Of a stretch of DNA of 35,504 bases, positions 25,242 through 32,833 are shown one piece after another. The position numbers and the translations under genes were made by a program. The number at the start of each line of letters is the position of its first letter. The first letter of the stretch is position 1. The stretch is from an uncultured Bacteroidota bacterium. Lineage in GTDB: Bacteria > Bacteroidota > Bacteroidia > Bacteroidales > P3. Where the stretch lies: NCBI GenBank assembly GCA_902774395.1, contig CACYIK010000016.1, positions 1 to 35,504 on the forward strand. The letters run 5' to 3'. Under the pieces are notes generated by a model, which was given only the letters and a program-made list of their open reading frames with translations, was not told the DNA's origin and searched no databases.

Positions 25242-26063
25242 TTATTTCAGTTTTGAGGCCATCACATAGTAGTAGAAGGCCGACGTCAGCAGTGAGACAA
25301 TCGACACCACGCTCGAGATGTAGCTCAGCGTCATGGGGTCGCGCTCTGCCGACTTCTTCTTCTTCATATTCGGCTCCACATACACCACATCGTTCTGATG
25401 CAGATAATAGAAGGGGGAGTTGAAGACATCCTTCGAGGTCAGGTCCACCTCGCCGACGGTACGCGTGCCGTTCTCCTCGCGGATAACCGTCACGTTGGTA
25501 CGCTGACCATAGATAGTCAGATCGCCCACCATACTGAGGGCCTCGAAGATGGTCAGGCGCTCGCCGGTGGCCTGGATAACACCGGGTCTCACGACATCGC
25601 CCAACACACTCACCTTGAAGTTCATCAGTTTCACCGTCACCACGGCATCGAGGATGTGACCTTCACCCACCAGACGCTGTTCAAGCTCTGCCGCCAACTG
25701 CGCATGGGTCTTGCCGACGACATGTATCTTACCCAGCACAGGGAAGATGATGTCGCCTTCGTTGCTCACCAGATAACCCGTCACTGCCGACGAGCCGGGG
25801 TTCATCACCACACCGCCATCCACGGCAATCTTGTTCGTCTCCTGATTGAAACGCACCGTTGCCTCAGGTGCACGGCTTTCTACATAGATGTACAGCAGGT
25901 CGTTCGTCTGGATACCTTTCGAGAACTGGCCGCTCTGTTCCATCTCGACATCCCTCGGAGCATCCTTGATGTAGGCAATTTCCAAAGGCTCACTGCACGA
26001 GGCCAGCATCAGCATCCCCATTGCAGCCGCAATCAAGGGTAATTTCTTATAGTGATTTCGCAT
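25242..26063 (-). CDS. wza: Polysaccharide export lipoprotein (Wza-like, SLBB domain)
   Basis: 273 residues, outer-membrane export channel. A lipoprotein signal ends at LASC with C23 as the lipidated residue. The poly-export domain (LLYIYVESRAPEATVRF) and SLBB-like region (FKVSVLGDVVRPGVIQATGERLTIFEALSMVGDL) follow. The C-terminus ends with a hydrophobic helix (~248-268), shorter than the barrel helix of E. coli Wza; this short form is usual in Bacteroidetes. It is the first gene of the 11-gene minus-strand operon, with a -7 element at 26139-26146. Confidence 0.93.
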   Translation of the reverse strand: MRNHYKKLPLIAAAMGMLMLASCSEPLEIAYIKDAPRDVEMEQSGQFSKGIQTNDLLYIYVESRAPEATVRFNQETNKIAVDGGVVMNPGSSAVTGYLVSNEGDIIFPVLGKIHVVGKTHAQLAAELEQRLVGEGHILDAVVTVKLMNFKVSVLGDVVRPGVIQATGERLTIFEALSMVGDLTIYGQRTNVTVIREENGTRTVGEVDLTSKDVFNSPFYYLHQNDVVYVEPNMKKKKSAERDPMTLSYISSVVSIVSLLTSAFYYYVMASKLK

Positions 26064-26138
26064 ATTAATAATATATTTCTTCTTTTATACGTTCAAACAC
26101 AGAGTTATACGAATCTATCGTATAATTCTATCAAAATG

Positions 26139-26146
26139 CAAATATA
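26139..26146 (-). promoter_or_regulatory. -7 element of the polysaccharide operon
   Basis: On the minus strand this reads TATATTTG followed by CA, matching the Bacteroidetes -7 consensus, 75 nt ahead of the wza ATG. The -33 position is T-rich without a clear TTTG. The divergent kamB element is 64 nt away. Confidence 0.7.
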
Positions 26147-26209
26147 CATAATTTTTTTGAAAAGGGAAAAAATATTTTGCATTCTGCGTCGGTAAAGCAT
26201 TTTTTTCGT

Positions 26210-26217
26210 ATTTTTGC
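26210..26217 (+). promoter_or_regulatory. -7 element of kamB, very close to its start codon
   Basis: TATTTTTG followed by CA. The ATG at 26228 lies only 10 nt after it, so a transcript from here would be nearly leaderless. Confidence 0.6.
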
Positions 26218-26227
26218 AACCGATTTT

Positions 26228-27244
26228 ATGCCTTTTATTTCAAACATACTACAGCACAAAAGTCTCTCCATCGTCGGCCTCGAGAAGAACACTGGCAAGA
26301 CCGTATGCCTAAACTATATTCTCCATAGACTAAACGAGTTAGGCGTACAGGTAGGAGTCACCTCCATCGGTGTCGACGGCGAGCAGGTGGACAGCGTTTT
26401 CGCCACCGCCAAACCCGAGATCACCCTCTTCCGTGACACCTATTTCATCACCTCGGAGAAGCACTACCTGATGCGGCAGGCACTCTCCAATATCGTGGCC
26501 GTCGACAGCCAACGCACCTCGCTGGGTCCTTTGGTCACCGCCAAAGTACTCATCCCCGGCAAAGTTTTGCTCTCGGGAGCAGCCACCACCTCCATCCTGC
26601 GGAGACAGATTCAAACATTTGATTCCATGGGTATTGGACTCTCCATTGTCGACGGAGCCCTCTCGCGCCTGAGCCTTGCCTCCCCCACCGTCACCGAAGC
26701 CATGATTCTGGCCACCGGGGCAGCCGTATCGGCCAACGTCAAACAGCTCATCGCCAAGACACGCCACCTCTACCAGTTCATCATGCTCGACGAGGTGGAG
26801 GAACCCCTACGCACCATACTAGGAGACATAGAATCAGGACTCTGGGCCATCGACAGTGACCAACAAGTCCACGACCTCGGCATCACCTCGGTATTCCTTA
26901 TCGACCGTTCCGAACAGAACATCCTGCGCTTCGGACACACCCTCTTCGCCGCCGGCGCCATCAGCGACCGACTGCTGAAAATACTGGCCGCCAAAGGCAA
27001 GGATATCACACTGATAGCAAGAGACTTCACCAAGATATTCGTCACCCCTGAGGTCTACACCGAATACACGCGACGAGGCAACCGGCTCATGGTGCTGCAG
27101 CGCTCCAAACTCATCGCCATCACCCTCAACCCCACCTCTCCCCAAGGCTTTCTCCTTGATTCCAAGAGCACTTGCGATGCTCTGAGCGACGCACTCCAGA
27201 CCCCAGTATACGACGTTGTCCAGATAAGGAGTGAAGGGGAGTGA
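26228..27244 (+). CDS. kamB: Lysine 5,6-aminomutase reactivase subunit KamB
   Basis: 338 residues from the ATG at 26228. A P-loop (GLEKNTGKT, residues 17-25) is followed by GVTSIGVDGE, the long middle with LIPGKVLLSGAA, and IVDGALSRLSLASPTVTEAMILATGAAVS. These match KamB proteins, which with KamC reactivate the B12/PLP enzyme lysine 5,6-aminomutase (KamDE) in lysine fermentation. The next gene is kamC, 28 nt downstream. The last residues (RSEGE) and the TGA stop come from the word array at 27226-27257. kamD, kamE and the other lysine-fermentation genes are not in the window. Confidence 0.8.
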   Translation: MPFISNILQHKSLSIVGLEKNTGKTVCLNYILHRLNELGVQVGVTSIGVDGEQVDSVFATAKPEITLFRDTYFITSEKHYLMRQALSNIVAVDSQRTSLGPLVTAKVLIPGKVLLSGAATTSILRRQIQTFDSMGIGLSIVDGALSRLSLASPTVTEAMILATGAAVSANVKQLIAKTRHLYQFIMLDEVEEPLRTILGDIESGLWAIDSDQQVHDLGITSVFLIDRSEQNILRFGHTLFAAGAISDRLLKILAAKGKDITLIARDFTKIFVTPEVYTEYTRRGNRLMVLQRSKLIAITLNPTSPQGFLLDSKSTCDALSDALQTPVYDVVQIRSEGE

Positions 27245-27257
27245 AAGGAAGTGAAAG
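27226..27257. repeat. Period-10 word array at the kamB 3' end
   Basis: The words AAGGAGTGAA, GGGGAGTGAA, AGGAAGTGAA lie in tandem. They encode the end of KamB and its TGA, as the same family does for rfbD at 20438-20471. Confidence 0.85.
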
Positions 27258-27272
27258 AAAAACACACAAATA

Positions 27273-28658
27273 ATGAAAATCAAAGAACTGATAAAGAACG
27301 ACGCCGGGTTCCAGTATATCATTGACAACATGGATCTTCAGTCGGCGGCAGGACGCCGAGGCATGCTCAATGCCGAGTTCGTCAACAACCCCACAGCGCT
27401 TGAGGAGGAATGGGACCGCGTAGCCGAAGCCATCCGCGCCACCAACGACATACCCAACCGACGCTATTACATAGACTTGCGTCACTGCCTGATGTGCCTG
27501 CACGACCTCTCGGGTACCTTCGCCTCACTGGCCAACCACACCCCGCTCAATGAGGTAGAGTTATTCGAAATCAAGAACCTATGCTACATGTCGAAAGCTG
27601 CATCAACAGCCATCGAAGGCTTGTCGCTCACCCCTACCCTGTCGCTACCCGACTGCAGCGAGATTTTCGCCCTCCTCGACCCCGACCATACAGGCATCGC
27701 AAACTTCTACATCTATGATAGTTACGACTCGCGTCTAGCACCGCTTCGGCGCGAGCTCAACGCCTTGCAGACCAGCGGCGGCGACCCCATGCGCATCAGC
27801 GAGCTGCTGGCACAGCAGAGCGACATCCAGAACGAAGTATGTCTTCGCCTCTCCGACCAGCTCCACCCCTGGGTCGACACCCTCGTAAAGACCTTGGAAC
27901 AAATGTCATACGGCGACTTCCTGCTGGCAAAAGCCAAACTGGCTATTGACTGGCAGCTGGTACGTCCCACCCTCGGCGATGTCACCCGCTACAAAAACCT
28001 CTTCAATCCGCGCCTCAAGCAGCGCAACGAGGAGATGCACCTGCGCTACCAGCCCGTCAGCATCGAGATACGTCCCGGCGTGTGCCTCATCACAGGTGCC
28101 AACATGGCAGGCAAGACGGTATTGCTCAAGAGCATCGGCACCGCCCAGATGATGGCCCAGTGCGGCATGTACGTACCGGCCGAAGAGGCCACCGTACGTC
28201 TGCTCGACGGCGTAGCCACCTCCATCGGCGACGACCAGGACGAGATGAACGGCCTCTCCTCCTACGCTTCCGAAATCATCAAAATCAGCAACATACTGAG
28301 CGACTGCCGAGAGAGGGAGCTGCTGGTGCTCATCGACGAACCTGCCCGCACCACCAACCCCGTCGAGGGCAAAGCCCTGGTACAGGCGATCATAAAAATA
28401 CTGGAGGGAAGGCCCTCGTTCACCCTCATCACCACCCACTACGGACAACTTGGGAGCAGTTGCCGCAGGCTGAGAGTCAAAGGCTTCGTCGAGGACATGG
28501 ACAACATCCCGCTTACACCGCAGAGCATCAACCGCTTCATCGACTACTCCCTCACCGAGGACCAGAGCGACAACGTGCCACATGAAGCCCTCCGCATCGC
28601 CGCCATCCTCAACTGCGACCCCGAGATGATAGCCCTCGCATCGGCACAGATACAATAA
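27273..28658 (+). CDS. kamC: Lysine 5,6-aminomutase reactivase ATPase KamC (MutS-like)
   Basis: 461 residues. The C-terminal half is a MutS-type ABC ATPase: Walker A GANMAGKT at 275-282 (K281), signature region DDQDEMNGLSSYASEI, Walker B LLVLIDEPARTTNPVEG, and switch TTHY. It lacks the mismatch-binding domain of MutS. DEPARTTNPVEG and the late PQSINRFIDYSL...VPHEALRIA are as in KamC. It works with KamB to restore inactivated lysine 5,6-aminomutase. A bidirectional-looking terminator immediately follows its stop. Confidence 0.82.
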   Translation: MKIKELIKNDAGFQYIIDNMDLQSAAGRRGMLNAEFVNNPTALEEEWDRVAEAIRATNDIPNRRYYIDLRHCLMCLHDLSGTFASLANHTPLNEVELFEIKNLCYMSKAASTAIEGLSLTPTLSLPDCSEIFALLDPDHTGIANFYIYDSYDSRLAPLRRELNALQTSGGDPMRISELLAQQSDIQNEVCLRLSDQLHPWVDTLVKTLEQMSYGDFLLAKAKLAIDWQLVRPTLGDVTRYKNLFNPRLKQRNEEMHLRYQPVSIEIRPGVCLITGANMAGKTVLLKSIGTAQMMAQCGMYVPAEEATVRLLDGVATSIGDDQDEMNGLSSYASEIIKISNILSDCRERELLVLIDEPARTTNPVEGKALVQAIIKILEGRPSFTLITTHYGQLGSSCRRLRVKGFVEDMDNIPLTPQSINRFIDYSLTEDQSDNVPHEALRIAAILNCDPEMIALASAQIQ

Positions 28659-28692
28659 AGAAAAAGGAGACCTCATCAGTCTCCTTTTTCTT
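28658..28692 (+). terminator. Terminator after kamC
   Basis: A 14-bp perfect stem (28658-28671 with 28679-28692), loop of 7 nt, with A-run on the left arm and T-run on the right. It sits between kamC and the opposing tRNA, so it may serve both strands. Confidence 0.88.
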
Positions 28693-28693
28693 T

Positions 28694-28784
28694 TGGCGGA
28701 AAGGAGGGGATTCGAACCCCTGAAGCGCTGTTAACGCTTACTCGCTTTCCAGGCGGGCCTCTTCAACCACTCGAGCACCTTTCC
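28694..28784 (-). tRNA. tRNA-Ser (anticodon GGA)
   Basis: Class II tRNA read on the minus strand. The acceptor stem pairs GGAAAGG (5' end at 28784) with CCTTTCC, then discriminator G and an encoded CCA (28694-28696). The anticodon loop CTGGAAA gives GGA. A long variable arm and GGTTCGAATCC T-arm are present. Serine codons TCC and TCT are read. Confidence 0.97.
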
Positions 28785-28786
28785 AA

Positions 28787-28814
28787 ATTGAAAATTGAGA
28801 ATTGAAAATTGAAA
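28787..28814. repeat. Period-7 word array (ATTGAAA)
   Basis: Exactly four 7-nt words: ATTGAAA, ATTGAGA, ATTGAAA, ATTGAAA. They lie directly upstream (5') of the tRNA-Ser gene. Confidence 0.9.
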
Positions 28815-28884
28815 AATAATCTCTTTCCCTCTCTCAAAATCGGCTGCAAAAGTACAACAATTTTCCGACATGACAAAAAAAATG

Positions 28885-28892
28885 TATATTTG
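28885..28892 (+). promoter_or_regulatory. -7 element of the M49-like peptidase gene
   Basis: TATATTTG followed by CA, with TTTC at 28862-28865 as a weak -33 at 19-nt spacing. The ATG is 42 nt downstream. Confidence 0.75.
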
Positions 28893-28934
28893 CAGAAAAG
28901 AAAAAATAATCACAAATATTAAAAACAACTAATA

Positions 28935-30572
28935 ATGAAGAAATTAATCATCTGCGTTATGGCATTGACAACGCTATTAGGCACCGCCGTCCAAGCCCAG
29001 AAAAAAGTGCAAAAAGAGGTCGGCATCAAACAAAAAGTGGAAGAATATGCCGAGTTCAAACTGACCTCCGACCTCGTCGAGACCCTCTCCGACAACGAGC
29101 GTAAACTGGTCGGCATCTTCATTGAAATCGGCAAAATAATGGATGACATCTATTGGGACGAGTATTTCGGCAACGAGAACCGTGCCAAGCTCAACAAAAT
29201 CAAGAATCCCGCCGTCCGTGCCTTCGCCGAGATCCACTACGGCGCCTGGGACCGCCTCGACAGCGAGCGCCCCTTCATCCCCGGCTACAAAGAGCGCCCC
29301 GCCGGCTGCAACTTCTACCCCACCGACATGACCAAGAAGGAGTTCGACGCCCTCAAAGACCCTCTGAAAGAGAGCCAGTACAGCCTGATTCGCCGCGACG
29401 AGAAAGGCAACCTTTACGCCATCCCCTACCACGAGGCCTATGCCAAAGAGCTTGAGAAAGTCGACCGCCTCCTTGAAGAAGCCATCGGCCTGGCCGAGAA
29501 CGACGGTCTGAGAAAATACCTCGAGGCACGCCGCGAAGCCTTCCATACCGACGACTACTTCGAGAGCGACATGGTGTGGATGGACATGAAAGACAGCCGC
29601 TTGGACTTCGTCGTGGGACCCATCGAGAACTACGACGACGGCATCAACGGACTGAAATGCTCCCACGAAGCCTTCGTGCTCATCAAAGACGAGAAATGGA
29701 GCAACGACCTCAGCAAGTTCGCCGCCCTGCTGCCCGAAATGCAGAAGCTGCTGCCCTGCGAGGATAAATACAAGAAAGAGGTGCCCGGTACCGACTGCGA
29801 CATCAACGTCTACGACGTGGTCTACTACGCCGGCGACTGCAATGCGGGTTCCAAGACCATCGCCATCAACCTGCCCAACGACGAGCGCGTGCAGCTCAAG
29901 AAAGGCAGCCGTCGTCTGCAGCTCAAGAACGCCATGCGTGCCAAGTTCGACAACATCATGGTCCCCATCGCCAAACAGATGGTCACCGAGAAGCAGGTCG
30001 ACAAAGTGACCTTCAACGCCTTCTTCGGCAACACCTGCTACCATGAGGTGGCCCACGGCCTCGGCATCAAGCAGACCATCACCGGCCGCGGCCCCTGCCG
30101 TCAGGCCCTCGGCGCCCTCTACAGCGCCTGGGAGGAAGCCAAGGCTGACGTCTGCGGACTCTTCCTCACCGAACAACTCATCGAGCAGGGCTACATCACC
30201 AACAGCACCATCGAAGAGAACTACATCACCTTCATCGCCGGCATCCTCCGCTCTGTCCGCTTCGGCGCCACCGAGGCCCACGGTGTTGCCAACATCATGT
30301 GCTACAACTACTTCAAGGAGCATGGTGCCTTCACCCGCGACAAAAAAGGCAAATATGTCATCGATGTCGACAAGGCCCGCAAGGCTGCCCGCGAATGGGC
30401 TGCCATCATCATCAAGATGGAAGGCGATGGCGACCTCGACGCTGCCAAGAAATACACCGAGAAAAACGGCAAAATCAGCCCCGAGCTCCAGAACGACCTC
30501 GACCTTATCCGCAAGGCCAACATCCCGCGCGACATCATCTACAAACAGGGTACCGACGTCCTCGGACTCTAA
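28935..30572 (+). CDS. Secreted M49-like zinc metallopeptidase (dipeptidyl-peptidase III related)
   Basis: 545 residues with a signal peptide ending near VQAQ (~22). The zinc site is H370-E371-x-x-H374 in TCYHEVAHGLG, plus the second motif WEEAKADVCGLF, in which E401 is the expected third ligand. Classical M49 enzymes have HExxGH with one extra residue; this branch has the short HExxH. The full catalytic half, from about residue 290, aligns in order with DPP III-like proteins of Bacteroidetes. It probably trims peptides in the periplasm. It has its own promoter (28885) and terminator (30589), so it is monocistronic. Confidence 0.75.
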   Translation: MKKLIICVMALTTLLGTAVQAQKKVQKEVGIKQKVEEYAEFKLTSDLVETLSDNERKLVGIFIEIGKIMDDIYWDEYFGNENRAKLNKIKNPAVRAFAEIHYGAWDRLDSERPFIPGYKERPAGCNFYPTDMTKKEFDALKDPLKESQYSLIRRDEKGNLYAIPYHEAYAKELEKVDRLLEEAIGLAENDGLRKYLEARREAFHTDDYFESDMVWMDMKDSRLDFVVGPIENYDDGINGLKCSHEAFVLIKDEKWSNDLSKFAALLPEMQKLLPCEDKYKKEVPGTDCDINVYDVVYYAGDCNAGSKTIAINLPNDERVQLKKGSRRLQLKNAMRAKFDNIMVPIAKQMVTEKQVDKVTFNAFFGNTCYHEVAHGLGIKQTITGRGPCRQALGALYSAWEEAKADVCGLFLTEQLIEQGYITNSTIEENYITFIAGILRSVRFGATEAHGVANIMCYNYFKEHGAFTRDKKGKYVIDVDKARKAAREWAAIIIKMEGDGDLDAAKKYTEKNGKISPELQNDLDLIRKANIPRDIIYKQGTDVLGL

Positions 30573-30588
30573 AACGACCCTTCAACAT

Positions 30589-30621
30589 AGCGGAACCGGC
30601 TGCAATGCAGTCGGTTCCGCT
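30589..30621 (+). terminator. Terminator-like hairpin after the peptidase gene
   Basis: A 10-bp perfect stem (30589-30598 with 30612-30621) with further pairing in the loop, followed by TCTTAATA. It is 16 nt after the stop. The T-tract is weak. Confidence 0.7.
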
Positions 30622-30644
30622 TCTTAATATCCCCCTATCAACAC

Positions 30645-30711
30645 CGTACCAACACCGTACCAAGTCCGACTGAACTCCGACTACAGTCGGACTTGATACG
30701 GTGTTGGTACG
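30645..30711. repeat. Long hairpin sharing 25 nt with 6702-6726
   Basis: A 26-bp stem (30645-30670 with 30686-30711) with one non-Watson-Crick position and a 15-nt loop. Positions 30657-30681 are the reverse complement of 6702-6726. This and the rest of 30573-30976 contain no ORF except the UpxY-like start. Confidence 0.85.
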
Positions 30712-30810
30712 TCTTTCATACGGCATTAATGTCTGGATGACAGGGAGGCTTTCCGCCATATAAAAGTTGAAACCATAAATAAAAAAATTTTTAATATTTA
30801 AAAAAAAGTG

Positions 30811-30818
30811 TATATTTG
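30811..30818 (+). promoter_or_regulatory. -7 element of the second polysaccharide locus
   Basis: TATATTTG followed by CAG in a very AT-rich stretch. The UpxY-like ATG is ~158 nt downstream, leaving a long leader. Confidence 0.75.
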
Positions 30819-30868
30819 CAGAAGACTTCCCCAAGAGAGGTTTTTCCTTTCTTGCTGTGAATGATAGG

Positions 30869-30894
30869 GTTGCGGCAACACTCCTGGATAGGAG
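30869..30894 (+). promoter_or_regulatory. Pair of small leader hairpins upstream of the antiterminator gene
   Basis: Two adjacent hairpins: GTTG-CGG-CAAC (30869-30879) and CTCCT-GGAT-AGGAG (30881-30894). They sit in the leader between the -7 element and the UpxY-like gene and could be an antiterminator recruitment site. This is inference. Confidence 0.4.
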
Positions 30895-30976
30895 CGCCCG
30901 TGAATCAGAGCCCAAACGACTGATGAACCTGCCAGAAACTCCGCCCCTTAGGGAGGAGGAGGGGAAGCAATGCAAA

Positions 30977-31486
30977 ATGATGAACAAGCACTGGTACGCT
31001 TTTCGGGTCTTCTACAATCGGTTACAGCCACTGATAGCCGACTGCAAAGAGTTGGGGTGTGAATTTTTCGCCCCGACGGAGGTCATCCGCTCACTGCTGT
31101 TCCTCCACTGCGAGGAGCAGATTATGGCGGGACTCGCCGAAGAGCACCACAAGGAGGCCATGGTATACCGCCGCATGGACAGCCGCGAGGCCGCCGTCAT
31201 CCCGGACCGCGAGATGGAGATTTTCCGTTTTGTGGCCACGGCGGGTCACCAGGGGCTGACCCTGCTGGGCGACGACCGTCCGGAGTACCACATGGGCGAC
31301 CGTGTGGTGGTGACCGGTGGACCCTTCAAGGGGGCAGAAGGTCACATCAAGCGTATCAAGCGTGACAGGCGGCTGGTGGTAACCATCCCCGGCATCGTGG
31401 CCGTAGCCACCGCTTACATCCACCCAGACCTGCTTAAGAAAGTGGATAGTGTCGCCGAGGACAATGGCATATTCAACAAGAGATGA
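30977..31486 (+). CDS. UpxY-like NusG-family transcription antiterminator
   Basis: 169 residues from the ATG at 30977 (or 30980); a GGAGGAGGGG tract at 30953-30962 is upstream. The 40 codons upstream in frame do not resemble the family. An N-terminal NGN domain (HWYAFRVFYNRLQPL ... CEFFAPTEVI) and a C-terminal KOW motif (YHMGDRVVVTGGPFKGAEGHIKRIKRDRRLVVTI) are clear. UpxY proteins keep RNA polymerase processive through their own capsule operon and are usually encoded first, as here. The next gene overlaps by 4 nt (ATGA). Confidence 0.9.
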   Translation: MMNKHWYAFRVFYNRLQPLIADCKELGCEFFAPTEVIRSLLFLHCEEQIMAGLAEEHHKEAMVYRRMDSREAAVIPDREMEIFRFVATAGHQGLTLLGDDRPEYHMGDRVVVTGGPFKGAEGHIKRIKRDRRLVVTIPGIVAVATAYIHPDLLKKVDSVAEDNGIFNKR

Positions 31487-32652
31487 AACGCGGACTTTTC
31501 CAGTTGCAGTATGAGCTAGATGCCGACATGGTCTATACCGAGCAAGGTACAGACCGCGGGGCAAAGCTGTCGGAGAGCCATGTCGACAACGACGAGGTGC
31601 GCACCATCCTCGACGCCACCTCGCATCTGTCGACGAAGGAGTGGATCAAATGGCTGAGCATCCACCGCGACGACTATCCCTTTATGTCGGTGGTGCCGCT
31701 TTCAACAATCACTCCGCAGGCACTGCGCTACCGTCTGGAAGGCCAACGGCCCTCCCTCATGTTCGTCACCCGCCCGCTACATACCATCCAGGAGCTGAAC
31801 GAGTTCCTCTACGCCGCCAACGACCTGATGGATGACGGCGCCTACCTCTGCTGCCACTCGATGACCGCCGTGCTGAAGCGCAAGATGCTCGAGGAGCGTT
31901 ACCCCTGGGGCATCCGACGGTTGGCTGTCGGCCTGCACTACCTATGGCACCGCCTCTGTCCAAAGCTGGGGCTCACACGCGAGCTCTACTTCACCATCAC
32001 CAGTGGCAAGAACCGCACCTTCAACCGCGTGGAGATTCTCGGACGCCTCTACCGCGCGGGCTTCGAGGTCGTCGACGAGGAGTTCCGCTCCGGCGAGTTC
32101 TTCGTCACCGCCCGCAAGGTCAAAGCGCCAGTACAAGATGCCGAGCCCACAGGATCGCCCATCATACACCTGCGCCGCAAAGGCAAGGACGGCAAGGAGA
32201 TAGTGGTGCACAAGTTCCGCACCATGTACACCTACTCGGAATACATACAGACCTACATGTACCAATACCAGCACCTGCAGAGCGGAGGCAAGTTCAAGGA
32301 CGACTACCGCGTCAATTTCTGGGGACGCTTCCTGCGCAAGGTGTGGCTCGACGAGCTGCCCATGGTGTGGAACATGCTGCGTGGAGACCTCAAGCTGGTG
32401 GGCGTGCGCCCGCTGAGCAAGCAATATTTCAACCTCTACAGCCCCGAGATGCAAGAGCTTCGTACCCGCACCAAGCCGGGACTGCTGCCGCCGTTCTACT
32501 ACGACCGCAAGACCCCCGAGACCATCGACGAGATACAGGCCAGCGAGCGCCGCTACCTCGAAGCCTACCTCAAGCACCCCTTCCGTACCGACTGGCGCTA
32601 CTTCTGGGGCATCGTCGGGAACATCGTATTGCACCGCAAGCGGTCGAAATAG
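31483..32652 (+). CDS. Polyprenyl-phosphate sugar phosphotransferase (bacterial sugar transferase)
   Basis: 389 residues. The C-terminal part is the catalytic domain: HKFRTMY, GKFKDDYRVNFWGRFLRKVWLDELPMVWNMLRGDLKLVGVRPLS, and TKPGLLPPFYYD. It starts a repeat unit by placing a sugar-1-phosphate on the lipid carrier. The N-terminal ~225 residues are not a membrane-spanning WcaJ-type domain. They look like a degenerate Rossmann or methyltransferase-like region seen in Bacteroidetes homologues. ATGA overlap with the antiterminator gene shows coupling. The stop TAG abuts the word array at 32652-32688. Confidence 0.85.
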   Translation: MKRGLFQLQYELDADMVYTEQGTDRGAKLSESHVDNDEVRTILDATSHLSTKEWIKWLSIHRDDYPFMSVVPLSTITPQALRYRLEGQRPSLMFVTRPLHTIQELNEFLYAANDLMDDGAYLCCHSMTAVLKRKMLEERYPWGIRRLAVGLHYLWHRLCPKLGLTRELYFTITSGKNRTFNRVEILGRLYRAGFEVVDEEFRSGEFFVTARKVKAPVQDAEPTGSPIIHLRRKGKDGKEIVVHKFRTMYTYSEYIQTYMYQYQHLQSGGKFKDDYRVNFWGRFLRKVWLDELPMVWNMLRGDLKLVGVRPLSKQYFNLYSPEMQELRTRTKPGLLPPFYYDRKTPETIDEIQASERRYLEAYLKHPFRTDWRYFWGIVGNIVLHRKRSK

Positions 32653-32688
32653 AGACATCGAGACTTCGAGACTTCGAGACATCAAGAC
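32652..32688. repeat. Period-8 word array (GAGACTTC), left member
   Basis: Words GAGACATC, GAGACTTC, GAGACTTC, GAGACATC, then AAGAC. The first G is the last base of the preceding stop codon TAG. The complement of the word recurs at 32864-32955, 33801-33822 and 34765-34828. Confidence 0.88.
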
Positions 32689-32711
32689 AAAGTAACCATA
32701 CACTATTTCAT

Positions 32712-32813
32712 ATGGAAAGAGCTCTTGAAAACCTATACATCTGGAAAGAATCACGTATGGTCGTGAATGGCATCTATAAATGCCGTAAAAAGGATAACGG
32801 CTGGCATAGTTAA
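32712..32813 (+). pseudogene. 5' remnant of a four-helix-bundle (23S IVS-protein-like) gene
   Basis: A 33-codon frame begins MERALENLYIWKESRMVVNGIYK, which matches the first helix of the four-helix-bundle proteins related to 23S rRNA intervening-sequence proteins (normally ~115-130 residues). The next helix (the QIRRSxVSVPSNIAEG part) is absent; the frame ends in TAA after RKKDNGWHS. It lies between inverted arrays of the GAGACTTC family. It is probably not functional. Role of the family is unknown apart from rRNA IVS association. Confidence 0.6.
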
Positions 32814-32833
32814 CTTAATAGGAATTATCTCAA

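Noticed and set aside
27273..28658. DNA mismatch repair MutS or MutS2
   Set aside because: It lacks mismatch-binding and Smr domains, is too short, and is paired with kamB.
28977..30323. 448-codon open frame on the - strand opposite the peptidase gene
   Set aside because: Shadow frame; the + strand product has a signal peptide and zinc motifs.
30857..30976. 40-residue N-terminal extension of the UpxY-like protein
   Set aside because: It has no NGN-domain character, contains the leader hairpins, and a purine-rich ribosome-binding-like tract lies just ahead of 30977.
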